Shown here piece by piece: positions 1-10,300 of a DNA stretch of 55,478 nucleotides (within the stretch, counting starts at the first letter, position 1; each line of letters begins with the position of its first letter). Below the pieces are notes generated by a model. The model worked only from the letters and a program-made list of their open reading frames with translations, searched no databases and was not told where the DNA came from. The position numbers were made by a program, and so were the translations under genes. Source of the DNA: Blastocatellia bacterium (GTDB taxonomy: Bacteria > Acidobacteriota > Blastocatellia > UBA7656 > JADIYM01); NCBI GenBank assembly GCA_021463145.1, contig JAJTWZ010000025.1:1-55478 (forward strand). The letters run 5' to 3'.

Positions 1-41
1 GGCTCGCTCGCCCCACGCGAGCGCGAGCCGCCACGGGGCTG

Positions 42-2081
42 TCAATAGCGCATCTGGTCGGCCGCCTCGTCGACGCGCCGCGCGAGCGAATGGCCCATCT
101 GCGAAACGAACTGGGCTTTCGCTCTCAACTCCGCAGCCTCGAGGCCGGCCGTTTCGGTCACGGCGATGTTTGAGACACGGGCGTCGTACTCGACGTCGAG
201 AGCACGGTTGTCGATCGCCTTTCCGGTCTCGAGCCCCTGGATGGTGATCCCGGCTCCGGCCCACTGGGCTCCGGCACCCTCGCGGCCTCCCTGCATGATG
301 GCGGCCGCCTGCCGGTCTGCGGACTGAACCTGGAGATCGGCGGCCGCGGTGGCGAAGTTCGTCGAGTTTTCGTTGAGACCGGACGTGCGGATGTCGACAT
401 TCGCGTGCGAGCTCCTCAGATGCCGTTCGTCCGCGGCTCCGGAAGCAAAGGCGGCTTCGTTCTGCTCGGCGGCGCTGTAGGCGGATCCGATGGCGCCGGA
501 AGCGCGGCCGGCCGATACCTTCCCGACGCCAGCGCTTCCGATCACGTCGCCGTAGGCGGATCCCCACGCCGCGTCGGTTCTGCCCTCGCCTTCCGCGGCG
601 CGCACGGCCCAGTTTCGCGTCGTGTCGAACATCTGCTGACGCTTCGTGGCCGATGCGTCCACACCGCGGTCACTGACCTCGCGGCTGCCGATCATCGTCG
701 TCACCGCGGCGTTCGTCTGTCCGGCGATGCGCGTGACGTCGGCGCTCGATCGCGCCGAAGCCATGATGGCTCCCGCTCCCGCGGTCGCGCCGCCGATCGC
801 GCTCGCCTTCCCCCGCACGTAGTTCGCGTCGTTGCGAAGCCGGCCCGCGTCGCGCGAAGCCGTGGCCTCGACGCGGCCGGTTTCGGCCGACGCGTGCACC
901 TGGGTGCTTTCGGCCTGGCGGTTGATCGATGCGGCGGCGGCGGTCGAGTAGGCTTCGACGCCTGTGGAGAGAATCGCCCCGGCCCAGCCCGAGACCTGTT
1001 GCGAAACGGCCTCGAAGACCTGGCCCGTCGTCAGCTTGTAGGCGATAAACGGCGCGCCGAAGATCAGAAGCGCCGCTATGAGCATCATCACGCACGCAAA
1101 GGCGACCGTGAAGAACGGGCTGACGCCGCTCGTGACGACCGAAAGCGTCGCCGGATCCCACCGGTAACGGGGCGCGCCGTCACCGACCGCCATCCCGAGG
1201 TTTCCGATCATGTAGGCGAGCGCCCGCATGATGACGGCAACGGGCGGCAAAACGACCGTGACGACGACGGCCCCCCAGGCGAAGTTGTAGGAAGCGCGCA
1301 AGGCGAAAGCGCGGTCGACGGCAAGCGCGACCATGAAAGGCGCCGAAAGTCGCATCGCCATCGCGACGACATAGCCGATGATGACGAGAAACAGATCCGC
1401 CGTTTCCATGATCCCGCGGCAGGCGTTTAGGGCCTCGAACAGGTACGGCATCCAGATGCCCTCGGACCCTCCGAGCTCGGCCGACTCCCACGGCTTCGGG
1501 TTCGAGAAGATGACGCCAAGCGCACCGCCGATCGTGCCGTCGGGCGGAGGCTCGACCGGGTCGGGGCCGCCCGGACCGGTCTTGACGAGAAAGTGGCCGT
1601 CGACGAACTTCTGGTAGGACTCGTTGAAGCTTGCCTGCTGCTGGCGCAATACGGTCTGGAGCCACGACGGCCGCTCGCCGCCGATCGCGATCGCGCGGCC
1701 GATCGACGATGCGAAGGCCCAGACGCCGTTTGTGGCGAGGATGAGGCTCAGGCAGATCGCGAGCCTTCCGAACCACCAGAACAAGTCTTCGCCTGCTCCC
1801 TGTCCCGAGCGAAGGGTCCGGAAGAACCCGACGAAGGCGACGGCCCACAGCAGATACCAGGCGAGCTGCACGAGGTAGTCGGCGTAGGGCGTCTCGAAGT
1901 TCTCCTCGAGTTGCGGCAATAGCTCGGTTGCCTTCGTCGTAAGCTCCTCGAGACCTTCGCGAAGCGACCCGGCGTCACCCGACGAAGGTGGCGGGGGCGG
2001 AGGTGGGGGCGGGGGAGCCTGCGCAAGGACCGGCACGGCGGCTGCGAGGACGAGGAGTATGGCGAGTATGGTCAGGCGCAC
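42..2081 (-). CDS. VirB6/TrbL-like conjugal transfer membrane protein
   Basis: 679 aa. A cleavable signal peptide (about residues 1-20, ending AQA) is followed by a run of prolines, then several hydrophobic segments between about residues 65 and 350. The C-terminal half is polar, Ala/Gly/Ser-rich and probably helical. This layout, long and multi-spanning with a large soluble tail, is that of TrbL/VirB6, the inner-membrane component of type IV secretion channels. It is the last gene visible in the minus-strand transfer operon, directly after the VirB5/TrbJ-like gene (17 bases between stop and start). VirB8-10, VirB11 and VirD4 homologues would be expected further left and are outside the window. 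Assignment rests on architecture and neighbours more than on a sharp motif. Confidence 0.8.
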   Translation of the reverse strand: MRLTILAILLVLAAAVPVLAQAPPPPPPPPPPSSGDAGSLREGLEELTTKATELLPQLEENFETPYADYLVQLAWYLLWAVAFVGFFRTLRSGQGAGEDLFWWFGRLAICLSLILATNGVWAFASSIGRAIAIGGERPSWLQTVLRQQQASFNESYQKFVDGHFLVKTGPGGPDPVEPPPDGTIGGALGVIFSNPKPWESAELGGSEGIWMPYLFEALNACRGIMETADLFLVIIGYVVAMAMRLSAPFMVALAVDRAFALRASYNFAWGAVVVTVVLPPVAVIMRALAYMIGNLGMAVGDGAPRYRWDPATLSVVTSGVSPFFTVAFACVMMLIAALLIFGAPFIAYKLTTGQVFEAVSQQVSGWAGAILSTGVEAYSTAAAASINRQAESTQVHASAETGRVEATASRDAGRLRNDANYVRGKASAIGGATAGAGAIMASARSSADVTRIAGQTNAAVTTMIGSREVSDRGVDASATKRQQMFDTTRNWAVRAAEGEGRTDAAWGSAYGDVIGSAGVGKVSAGRASGAIGSAYSAAEQNEAAFASGAADERHLRSSHANVDIRTSGLNENSTNFATAAADLQVQSADRQAAAIMQGGREGAGAQWAGAGITIQGLETGKAIDNRALDVEYDARVSNIAVTETAGLEAAELRAKAQFVSQMGHSLARRVDEAADQMRY

Positions 2082-2097
2082 GGCAGTTCTCGCTCCT

Positions 2098-3051
2098 TCA
2101 GGGTGACGGTGGCGACGGCTGGTGAAGGACCGGGCCGAGATCGTCGGGCGGGGAGACGCGGCGCGGGCGCATTCCCTCGCGGTCGATGGCCCACCGGTCG
2201 AGGCGGTCGAGACCTTCCTGCTTGATGACGATGAAGCGGTCCCACGCCTCGTCCATCTTCGCGACCTCGCGCGCGAAGTCCTGCTCCTCGTTGATTCGGA
2301 CGTGGTAGCGCGCGGCTCGGGCCGTGAGTTCCTTCCAGATCTCGTCGATTAGTCGTTTGACTTCGACGAGCTGCTCCTCGATCGAATTGATCTCGGCCTT
2401 GGTATCTGAAATACAGGCGGGACACGTCCCGTCGCGTTCGAGCGTCGCGAGGCGCTCCTTCGCCTTCTCGTATTGCGTCTCGAGGCCCGCGCGGGTCGCG
2501 CACGCGCGCTGCCAGCGTTCGTAGAGCGTCTGGAGCGTATTGTCGAAGGAGGCGAGGCGCTCGAGCTTCGCAAGTCGCGCCGCGGCCTCCCGGCCTATCC
2601 CTGACCGCAGGTACTCGTCGAGATCCTCGAGATCCGCCTCCGGATCGAAGATCCCGCGCTCGAGGCGCTGGTGGATGTTCTTTAGGGCGACGATGCGAAG
2701 GCGCACGAGATTCTGGAGGCTGGCCTTGAGCTGGTAGACGGCGCGGATCGACCGGCCGATCCCGGCCATCGTGTTGGCCCAGGCGACGTTGTGGGAGACG
2801 AGCCGTTCGGCGTTCGTCAGAACGTCCTTTAAGGTCAGCCACTGCTTGATCTGGTACTCGACGACCCGCGCGTAGTGGGTGATGGTCTCGACCCAGCGGT
2901 TCGCTTCCTCGAGCTTCCAGGCCGTCTGCACGGCATAGTTCGCCGGATCGTAGACGGTGATCTGGGCACGGGCTTTGGCGGGTACGAGGAGGAGCCCGAG
3001 CAGGAGTCCGATGGCGACGGACCGGAAGGTGGAAACGCGTGTACGGTTCAT
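2098..3051 (-). CDS. VirB5/TrbJ-like conjugal transfer protein
   Basis: 317 aa. The N-terminus is a signal peptide (about residues 1-27, ending AKARA), so the protein is probably periplasmic. The body is mostly charged alpha-helix with coiled-coil character, the usual look of TrbJ/VirB5 minor pilus components; the proline-rich C-terminus is short. The ATG at 3051 lies 2 bases after the VirB4 stop, which fixes the start, although the open frame continues far upstream inside virB4. A Cys-x-x-Cys pair sits about residue 220. Role: minor pilus or tip component needed for pilus assembly. Confidence 0.8.
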   Translation of the reverse strand: MNRTRVSTFRSVAIGLLLGLLLVPAKARAQITVYDPANYAVQTAWKLEEANRWVETITHYARVVEYQIKQWLTLKDVLTNAERLVSHNVAWANTMAGIGRSIRAVYQLKASLQNLVRLRIVALKNIHQRLERGIFDPEADLEDLDEYLRSGIGREAAARLAKLERLASFDNTLQTLYERWQRACATRAGLETQYEKAKERLATLERDGTCPACISDTKAEINSIEEQLVEVKRLIDEIWKELTARAARYHVRINEEQDFAREVAKMDEAWDRFIVIKQEGLDRLDRWAIDREGMRPRRVSPPDDLGPVLHQPSPPSP

Positions 3052-3053
3052 GA

Positions 3054-5879
3054 CTATTGTGGTCCCCTTTCGGCGGTTATGCGCGACTCGTCGACTGCGC
3101 GCAGTCCAGCGGCGATTAGTCCGCGCGGGTACTCGGTCGCAAGCCAGGCGATGACCTCGGCGGTTGAAAGCCGCGGCAGCAGTCTCGCGACGCGCTCGCG
3201 CGCGTTGCGCTCGAGCGGATGTGTGGTGAAGGTCCAGAGCTCGACTGGCGCGAGATCGACCTGCAGGTCGACGACGATCTGGTCCGGGCCGGAGCCGAAA
3301 CTTGCGACGTACTGCGCGTAGACTCCGGGCTGCATGTGAAGCGACCGGATGGCGGCGACCGCGGCGGGCGCAAGCGCCCCGTCGCGGACGAGCGCGTCGA
3401 TCGATCCGGTCTGCTTGCCGATGAACTTCACGCCGGCGTTGGCGACGACGTCCCACAACCGGTCGAGATCCTCGTAGGCGTGCGTGGCAAGCATGAGGAC
3501 CGCCATCTCCTTGCGGCCCTGGCGCGCGCCCTTGCGAAGCGCGTCGAGCACGGCCGGATAGCGGTCGCGCACCTTCCACATCTCGTCGAAGATCGCGAGC
3601 AGAGGCGCCCGGGTGCCGTCCGGACGGCGGGCGCCGATTGCGCGCGTGATACGTGCGGCCACGCGGTAGGCGAGCGCCTCGCGGATGTCTTTCGGAAAGG
3701 CGTCTAGCGAGTCGAGCTCGAAAAGATCGAACGGCGACTCCGTGCGAAACGAAGGGTCGGTCGGACGGTCGAGCCACGGGTGATCGCGGTAGACGCCGAG
3801 CTGGAGTGCAAGCGTCGCCGCCCGGTCCGAGATCTGGCCCGAAGCCCACGGATAGACCTCGAGGACCGAAAGCGCGTGCGAAAGCGTCGGCTCGTGCCGC
3901 TCGGAGTTTCCGATGTTGTAGGGGACTTCGTTTTCGTAGACCTGGCGCACGACCGTCGCGAGGATCGCCTCGGCGACCGGGTCGTCGGCCGGCACGCGGG
4001 CGAGTTTTGCGAGCTCGTCTGTGACGAGCGTCATCTGCGCCTGGTCGGGCGGCTCGCCCGATTCGATACCGGCGTAGTCCCACGAGTTGATCGGACGGTA
4101 GTCGTCCTCGGAGAAGCGGAGGATCCGCCCGCCGGTGACTTCCGCGAGCGGCCGAAGCGACTCGCCGAAGTCGACGGCCTTGACCGTCGCGTGTGCCGAC
4201 GTCGCGAGAACGTCGTTTGCGATCCGGGCCATGAGCGCCGACTTGCCCGACCCCATCTGGCCGAGACACAGGGCGACGGGCGGACCGGTGAGCTGGATGT
4301 CGAACAGGTCGATTCCGACGAGCCGGCCCGACCGTGTGGCGACGATCGTGTGCGGCGTCGGACTTCCCTGCCACTCGGTCTCGAGCGGAGCAAGGGCGGC
4401 GACCGACGTGGTGACTTCCTCTATCTCGCGTCCGGACTTCGCAAGCGAGAGCTCGCCCGGCAAGGTCGACGGATAGAGGATGGAGAGGGCGGCGGGCTCT
4501 TCCCTGGCGGCATCGGCGCCGCCGATGCGGCGAAACGAGCTGACGATCGCCTCTACGCGCTCGTCGAGCTCCGTGGTCGCGGCCGTGAGGTCCTCGGCCG
4601 ACCGGACGGCGGGCGCGTAGACGACTGCCCAGGTCCGGGCCCGAACGAGCGCCTCGCCCGTGGTGACGAGTTCCTGCCGGACGGCAGTGAGTTCGGCAAG
4701 GGCGCGCTGCGCCTCGGGCGTGTAGCGCCGCTTGCCCGAGAGAAGGTTCGACGAGCGGTGAAGGGCCGCAATTCGACGGTCGAGCCGTCGCTTCGAAGCG
4801 TCTCGAGGCAGCGTGACGTACTCGGTTGCCACCGTGTGCCGGAACGTCAGACCGGGATGGGCCACGAGCGCGCGAAGCGCCGCGGGGTCGGCTTCGGGAT
4901 GCGGCGGTGTAAAGAGCGAGACCATGGCGGCCGGAATCTGGCCGTGCAGGACGTAGTCCGAGCCCGAAGCGATCGACTCGGCGCAGAGGTAGTCGTCGAG
5001 CGCGGCGCCGAGCGTATCGGACGGAAGTGCGGGTTCGGAGCGGGCCGAAAGGTTGTGCCCGAGGTAGACGGCCCGCCAGAGTTCGGCCGCGCCAAGCCGG
5101 TTGAAGTTTCCGAGCCCTGAGTCCGAAACGAGGCGAAACGTGCGTTCGGCTCGCGAGACCGATTCGATCTCGTCCGATAGCATCCGGCGCGTGAGCGCGG
5201 AGCCGGACATCTCCTCGCGTGCCGAGCTCCAGGCGGAACCGATCCCTCGGAGACCGTGGCGCGAGATGGCCGCGACCACCTGCCTCGCGACGGCTTCCGT
5301 CCCGTTTCGCGCAACGTCGCGGGCGTGAGGCGACGGCACGCGGATCCAGATCGTGAGCTGCGAGTGACGGTAGGCGCAGGCAGTGGCCATGTCCGAGTAG
5401 CTTGCAAGCCCGAGGTCGTGCAGAAGTCTCGACGGCGCGTGGACGTCCAGCGCCTCGCTTCGCGTGCGGTGATGGCGGCTGATGGCTAGCCCGGGGTCGG
5501 GGTTCGTCGAGTAACGTATCTGGATGATGGTGCCTGCGGGTTTGTCGAGTGCGAGCAACCGGGCGAGCGCGTCGACGCGCGAGTCGAGCACGTGGTCGGG
5601 CGCGAGCATCGTCGGCGAAAGCGTGCATCGCCAGGCGGCCGTGTAGCTTCCGTCGTCGTGACGCAGGGCGTCGCCTGCGACGCCTACGATCGACGTCGAG
5701 CGCACCGCGGCGCGACGCCTCGCGCGCCCAGTCGTGTGGTCCGGGTCGGACGGGGCGAACCCCGTGCCCGAGCGCAGGACGGCGGGGATCGTGCGCGCGG
5801 CGGCGACGGCGCCGAAGCCCGCGGCGCCGAGGCCTGCGACGGCGCCGACCCATGGAAGCAGGCTCGAGAGGTCTTGCAC
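3054..5879 (-). CDS. VirB4/TrbE-like type IV secretion ATPase
   Basis: 941 aa using a GTG start at 5879, preceded by AGGAGA at good spacing. The longer open frame to 6119 would overlap the VirB3-like gene and read antisense-like low-complexity sequence. A hydrophobic segment follows the start (residues about 8-35). Walker A is GQMGSGKS at about residue 540 and Walker B is LLAIFDEM at about residue 760, the spacing usual in VirB4 ATPases that energise pilus assembly and substrate transfer. The protein is somewhat longer than the usual 800-850 aa. It is flanked by VirB3-like and VirB5-like genes in canonical order. Confidence 0.93.
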   Translation of the reverse strand: MQDLSSLLPWVGAVAGLGAAGFGAVAAARTIPAVLRSGTGFAPSDPDHTTGRARRRAAVRSTSIVGVAGDALRHDDGSYTAAWRCTLSPTMLAPDHVLDSRVDALARLLALDKPAGTIIQIRYSTNPDPGLAISRHHRTRSEALDVHAPSRLLHDLGLASYSDMATACAYRHSQLTIWIRVPSPHARDVARNGTEAVARQVVAAISRHGLRGIGSAWSSAREEMSGSALTRRMLSDEIESVSRAERTFRLVSDSGLGNFNRLGAAELWRAVYLGHNLSARSEPALPSDTLGAALDDYLCAESIASGSDYVLHGQIPAAMVSLFTPPHPEADPAALRALVAHPGLTFRHTVATEYVTLPRDASKRRLDRRIAALHRSSNLLSGKRRYTPEAQRALAELTAVRQELVTTGEALVRARTWAVVYAPAVRSAEDLTAATTELDERVEAIVSSFRRIGGADAAREEPAALSILYPSTLPGELSLAKSGREIEEVTTSVAALAPLETEWQGSPTPHTIVATRSGRLVGIDLFDIQLTGPPVALCLGQMGSGKSALMARIANDVLATSAHATVKAVDFGESLRPLAEVTGGRILRFSEDDYRPINSWDYAGIESGEPPDQAQMTLVTDELAKLARVPADDPVAEAILATVVRQVYENEVPYNIGNSERHEPTLSHALSVLEVYPWASGQISDRAATLALQLGVYRDHPWLDRPTDPSFRTESPFDLFELDSLDAFPKDIREALAYRVAARITRAIGARRPDGTRAPLLAIFDEMWKVRDRYPAVLDALRKGARQGRKEMAVLMLATHAYEDLDRLWDVVANAGVKFIGKQTGSIDALVRDGALAPAAVAAIRSLHMQPGVYAQYVASFGSGPDQIVVDLQVDLAPVELWTFTTHPLERNARERVARLLPRLSTAEVIAWLATEYPRGLIAAGLRAVDESRITAERGPQ

Positions 5880-5889
5880 GGTTGATCTC

Positions 5890-6222
5890 CTAGGTGACCT
5901 GACGATCGACCCACGGACGCGTCCCGCGGTCGGTCGGAAGGCGACGACGCGCGAGCCGCGGCCGGAAGGCGGCGACAACCGAGTGGCGAAGCCATTCGGG
6001 CCGCCGGCCGCGGCGGGTCCAGTTGAAGAAGGCGATCCCTCCCGCAAGCACGGCGACGCCCGCGGGGATTGCGAGCGACACGCGTCTGATCTCGATGCCC
6101 GCAAGGTACGTGACGGCAAACGCCGCGATTGCTGGCAGGAGGATCCACGGCCAGTCGGTGTCGTTGACGCCGAGGCGCACGACCGGCAGGTAGATGTGCG
6201 AGCGGAAGGGACGGCCTCGCAT
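5890..6222 (-). CDS. VirB3/TrbD-like inner-membrane protein
   Basis: 110 aa with two hydrophobic segments (about residues 24-44 and 49-66) after an N-terminal RPFRSHIYLPVVRLGV stretch, the arrangement seen in VirB3/TrbD. Its stop overlaps the Shine-Dalgarno of virB4, so the two are probably translated together. The C-terminal third is Arg-rich and cytoplasmic. Identification is by size, topology, the N-terminal motif and position between pilin and VirB4 genes. Confidence 0.82.
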   Translation of the reverse strand: MRGRPFRSHIYLPVVRLGVNDTDWPWILLPAIAAFAVTYLAGIEIRRVSLAIPAGVAVLAGGIAFFNWTRRGRRPEWLRHSVVAAFRPRLARRRLPTDRGTRPWVDRQVT

Positions 6223-6227
6223 GACGT

Positions 6228-6653
6228 CTAGCTTCCGAGATCGGTGTCGAGGTCGACGTCTTCACCCTGCGAGAAGCTGTAGAGCAAGGATCCGATGCCG
6301 GCGAAACCCCAGCACCCGAGCCCGGCGGCGACCTTGCCGCCCCACGGCTTGTCGGCGCCCTTGTTGATGGCGGCAAGTCCGAGAAAGACGAAGCCGAGCA
6401 GGAACAGGCCCGCGCGCATGTACTTCACGAAAGCGCGGAATCCGTTGCCGACCGTCTGGTCCGAGGTGCCGAAGATGTCGCCGCCGGGCTGCTGTGCGAG
6501 CGCGGGCGCGGCAATGGCGGCAAGCAGGGCAAGCGAGAGCGCGAGCCTCGCGACCGAGTGAAGGCGGATGCGGTTTCGAACCGAACGGAAGCGGTCGTAT
6601 CGCGGGCGGTGAGCGGCCGCGCGGTGAGCGGGAACGGGAACGTGAGCGTGCAT
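6228..6653 (-). CDS. VirB2/TrbC-like pilin
   Basis: 141 aa. A long Arg-rich leader precedes a signal sequence ending APALAQQ at about residue 54. Two hydrophobic helices (about 80-100 and 107-125) follow, with a short acidic tail, as in VirB2/TrbC pilins. The ATG at 6653 has a strong AAAGGAGA ribosome site. It is the first gene of the minus-strand transfer operon. A stem-loop (6670-6705; arms ACGGG/CCCGT around CGACGC/GCGTCG) lies just upstream of the ribosome site. Confidence 0.85.
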   Translation of the reverse strand: MHAHVPVPAHRAAAHRPRYDRFRSVRNRIRLHSVARLALSLALLAAIAAPALAQQPGGDIFGTSDQTVGNGFRAFVKYMRAGLFLLGFVFLGLAAINKGADKPWGGKVAAGLGCWGFAGIGSLLYSFSQGEDVDLDTDLGS

Positions 6654-6962
6654 CGCGATGTCTCCTTTGACGGGTATCGACGCGCGGAGGCGTCGACGGC
6701 CCGTGTGCGATTCGCGTGCCAGAGACCGATATGAGAGCGAAGGCGCATTTTGGAGGGATTTCGGAGCCGATCGGTCCAGACCGTGGGATGGCGCCAGGGG
6801 CCGCTCTTGCGGCGAGCCGAATCGATATTCTGCGGACCGAAAACCAGGACCCTGAATTCAGGCGTCGTTGCCCCGTATTAGTGGGCTGTTGCCGTGAAAC
6901 TCGGTGGCATCCGAGTTGCTGTACCTGGGTCGCCGGAGACATCCACGACCCAGGAACCGACC
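6654..6962. promoter_or_regulatory. Divergent promoter region between pilus operon and relaxase operon
   Basis: About 310 bases separating the minus-strand virB2-like operon from the plus-strand relaxase operon. It contains a perfect 12-bp palindrome (6851-6862, CCTGAATTCAGG) and a 9-bp inverted repeat (CCTGGGTCG at 6924-6932, CGACCCAGG at 6946-6954). The second arm of the latter overlaps the presumed ribosome site of the next gene. Promoters cannot be placed with confidence. The palindromes are plausible operator or translational control sites. Confidence 0.45.
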
Positions 6963-7349
6963 ATGCGAAAAACAGCCAATGTGACTCCCCGCTTCCAGCC
7001 CGGTGCAGTCCGCCATTACAGTCTGGAGATCGGCGCCGCGGACTTCGAGCGCGCGATGCGGTTCGACCAGGCGGGTGCGGCAGCGATGATCGGAGCACTG
7101 TCGCTCACGGCAGCGACCGTCTTCGTTGGTGCGGCAAACTGCGGCGGCGAGCTTGGACTCGACCGAATCGTCTTCGCGCTTGCTGCCGTATCGCTTGGCA
7201 TGTTCGCCTTCGCGCTCGTGAGGGCGTACAACCGCGCCGACTCGCTCGAACGCACGATGTTCCAGGGAGCGGTGGACTCGCTCCACAGGCGGGAGGCACA
7301 CACGCTCGGGGCCTTTGAGCGGATCCGGCGGCTCTCGATTCGGTCATGA
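6963..7349 (+). CDS. Small membrane protein coupled to relaxase
   Basis: 128 aa from ATG 6963 (AGGAA eight bases upstream). Two hydrophobic helices at about residues 38-60 and 70-92 suggest an inner-membrane protein with both ends in the cytoplasm. The last four bases overlap the relaxase start (ATGA), implying translational coupling. I do not recognise a family. By position it could be an accessory mobilisation protein tethering the relaxosome to the membrane, as MobB does in RSF1010, but no sequence motif supports that. Confidence 0.7.
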   Translation: MRKTANVTPRFQPGAVRHYSLEIGAADFERAMRFDQAGAAAMIGALSLTAATVFVGAANCGGELGLDRIVFALAAVSLGMFAFALVRAYNRADSLERTMFQGAVDSLHRREAHTLGAFERIRRLSIRS

Positions 7350-10300
7350 TCGTCAAGGCCTCGGGGAGCGGCGCGTCTGGCCGCTCCACGCTTCTGCGCT
7401 ACATGACGGAAGAGGGTCTGGCGCCGGAGATCGAAGGCGAAGGCCCGCGCGATCTCTTCACTCGTGAGAAGGAGGCGGTGCCCCGGCTCGACGCGGAGCT
7501 CTGTCTCGGACGCGACGATGCGCCCGTACGCAGCGAAGACGTGGTCCACCTGATCGTGAGCCTCTCGCCCAAGGAGTTCGAGGCGCTTGGAGACAATGAG
7601 GCGGAGCGTCGGGACGCACTTCGGGCTCTCGGGCGAGCGGCGGTTCGCGTGCTGGGCGACGAACGCGGCACCGGTGAGTTGCGTTTTGCGGGCGTCATCC
7701 ATCGCAACACCCCAAACCCGCACGTTCATCTCGCCATTGCCCGCGACGGCGAACGCAGCCGGCTTGTCCATCTGCCGCACTCGTTCTGGCAACGGTCCGC
7801 CAATCCCGAAGAAAATGGATTCAGAAGCAGGCTTGCCGCGCGGCTCGAGGAGCTCACAAGTGTCCCCGGTCGTGTTTCGCTCGAGATCCCGGGTCGCGGT
7901 CTCGTCGCCCGTGACGTCGTCGCACGCGAGGGTGCAACTCGCGACGAACTGACGGTCGGCCGTTGGCTTGCGGCCGAAGCGGCCGCGGCGGCGGACCCGA
8001 CGGCCGTTGGGCCGTCGAAGCTGTGGGGCCTGAGGCGTGCGGTCAGGGCGCTTGACGCGGCGACGTCGGAAAAAGGCGATCTGCCGCTTGCTGCGGCTCT
8101 GGCGCGTCCGGATCTTCGCTCGATGCTCGATCGTGAACAGGTCACGGGCGGCGCGGCGACGTTCGAACACCGGGAGCGGCTTGTCTCTGAGCGCCGGGAG
8201 CGGCTCGAGGCCGCGTCCCTGGCTCTTGGCGCGTCCGAACGCGCGGACCTCGAACTGGACCACGCCCGGTACGTCTACTTCCGGATTGCATCCAATGGTG
8301 AGCGTCTGCGATACGGAGCCGGCGAGCTTCCGACTTCGCTCAGGGACCAGACTCGACTCGCCGAAGCGGAGAGCTTCAGGGCCGCGGAACTGAGCGATCC
8401 GAGGACCTCCGAGGAGCGCGACGAGATCCTCCAGGCAAGTTATGCCGCGAGCCTTGCCGGAAGCTCCACGGACGCAAGCGTCATCGTCGGCAAGCACCGG
8501 AAGCACGTCGACCGGGTTCGGGGCGAGATGCTCGAGGCACAGCGAGTGGCCGAGGCGCTTCGTCCGGCAGCCATCGAGGCTCAGGCGGTATTCGGTCGTG
8601 AGCTTCGAGGGTCGATCGGTGATGATGCGCGTCTCGAGCTCGAGAACCAGGCTGCCGAGCGTGGGGATGCCAATGCACTGGCATTTCTCGATCTCGGGCG
8701 CGATGGACCGCGCACGGACGACGCCGCCTCGCGGCTTCTTGCGTGGAAGGAGCTCTCGGAGGCGACGCTGCGGACGGCGCGCGACCGTCTCGAGAGCTTC
8801 GATCGCGACCGTCACACGCGCAGGGTCGACGTCGACGGACGTCACTGGAGTCTTGCGGTTCTCGACCGCGACCAGGAACGCCAGGCCCGGGAATCGAAGT
8901 ATCTCAATGGTCGACTCTCGGTCTTCGAGCGTCACGCGCTCGAACGCGAGGGTCGGGACGATCCGGTTTCGCGGACGCTTCGCGCGCTAGTCAAACCACG
9001 CGGCGCGGCCGTCGACCGGCAGCTGGGCCTGCCCGGCCTTGTTGGAAATGTGCTCGACCGTGTCGCGGCGCTTCGGAGCCGGCCGGCGAAACTCGAGGTG
9101 CCGGTGCTCGAGCGCGTGCGCGCGGTCCGGGAGGAATTGAGGACTATCGAACGCGCGAGGCCCGTCGTCGAGCGAGCGCTTGCGGACGAACGTCGTGAAC
9201 TCGAGCGTGACGTTTCGGAATCCGAGCGTTTCTTGCGTGTCGTCGACGCTTCTGTCGAACGTATGCGGGAAGCGTCGCCGGATCGCGTCGTCGCGCCCGC
9301 TTTCGAGCCCTACGAGATCCGGCGGCTCGAGCGCGACGCGGCGCGAAGTCGGGACGTCTCACTCTTCGAGCGGGCAGTTACCCTGGCGGATACGATCGCG
9401 GAAACACCCGCGGTGGCGCACTCTCGCGCGCTCGCAAGAGAGCTCGACGCACGGGTTGCGGTCGAGGCGGCGCTCGAACGGCTCGACCGGCACGATCGGT
9501 ACCGTGACTCGGTTCCTGTCGAGGTCGACGGCACGACGGCCCGACTCCGGCAGGTAGCACCGGCTCTCATGCGGCCCGAGTGGAGCGTCCGGATTCCCGC
9601 GGCGCGTTCGGCTGCCGAGCGTCTGCTTGCGACCGAGGTCCGCTTTGACCTGCACGTCTCGACGAAAGCGCTTCGGCGCTTAGTGTTCACGTCGACCGGA
9701 GAACGCGCTCTCGAGCAGCGCGTGCGTGCGGGTCTCGACGAGATCCGGGACCGTCATTCGCGTGAGTTTGACGGCGCCACGCGGGTTCTCGAGGCGGCGG
9801 TCGCGCACCGGGAACTCACCGCATGCCGGGCTTCTTCGGAGACGAAGGCGATCTACTCGATCGACGAGCTCCACAGACTCCAGGTGTACGGGGCCGGCGG
9901 CGCAAACGAGCCGCTTCGGGCCTTCGTGTCCGCCGAAGTGCGGGCCGCGATTGTGGAGAAGCGGTGGGAACGAAACGAGACCTATCGCGGTGGCAAGGAG
10001 CGCGAGCATTCACGGGGAGAGGTAGCGCGAGCGGAGGGTGAACCTACAAGTCAGGGTGACGAGGTAGCCCGGTCGGTCGCGGTGGCTCGGGATGTGGCGC
10101 CCGCATCCGTCGAGCGCGAGGCCGCTTCCCCTCCCCCGCGAAGTCCTGGCGAAGATCTGACTCGCGGCCAGCTCCTCGCCCTGGCGAAGGTACTGGGACC
10201 TGTGGTCGACATCGGTGTCCGGCGTCCGAACGGCAAGATGCGGGAGTTCTCGCTTGGCGTAGCGGAGCTCGACCGGCGGATCGGCTACTTCCGCCATGAG

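Noticed and set aside
3780-5120. 446-aa plus-strand open frame opposite virB4
   Set aside because: High-GC antisense shadow of the VirB4 gene; Arg/Asp-rich sequence with no motif or ribosome site.
3052-5853. Upstream extension of the VirB5-like frame to 1,251 aa
   Set aside because: The extra part is an out-of-frame reading of virB4; the signal peptide and the ATG 2 bases after the virB4 stop define the real start.
7016-8935. 639-aa minus-strand open frame opposite the relaxase
   Set aside because: Antisense shadow; no family motifs, while the plus strand encodes clear relaxase motifs.
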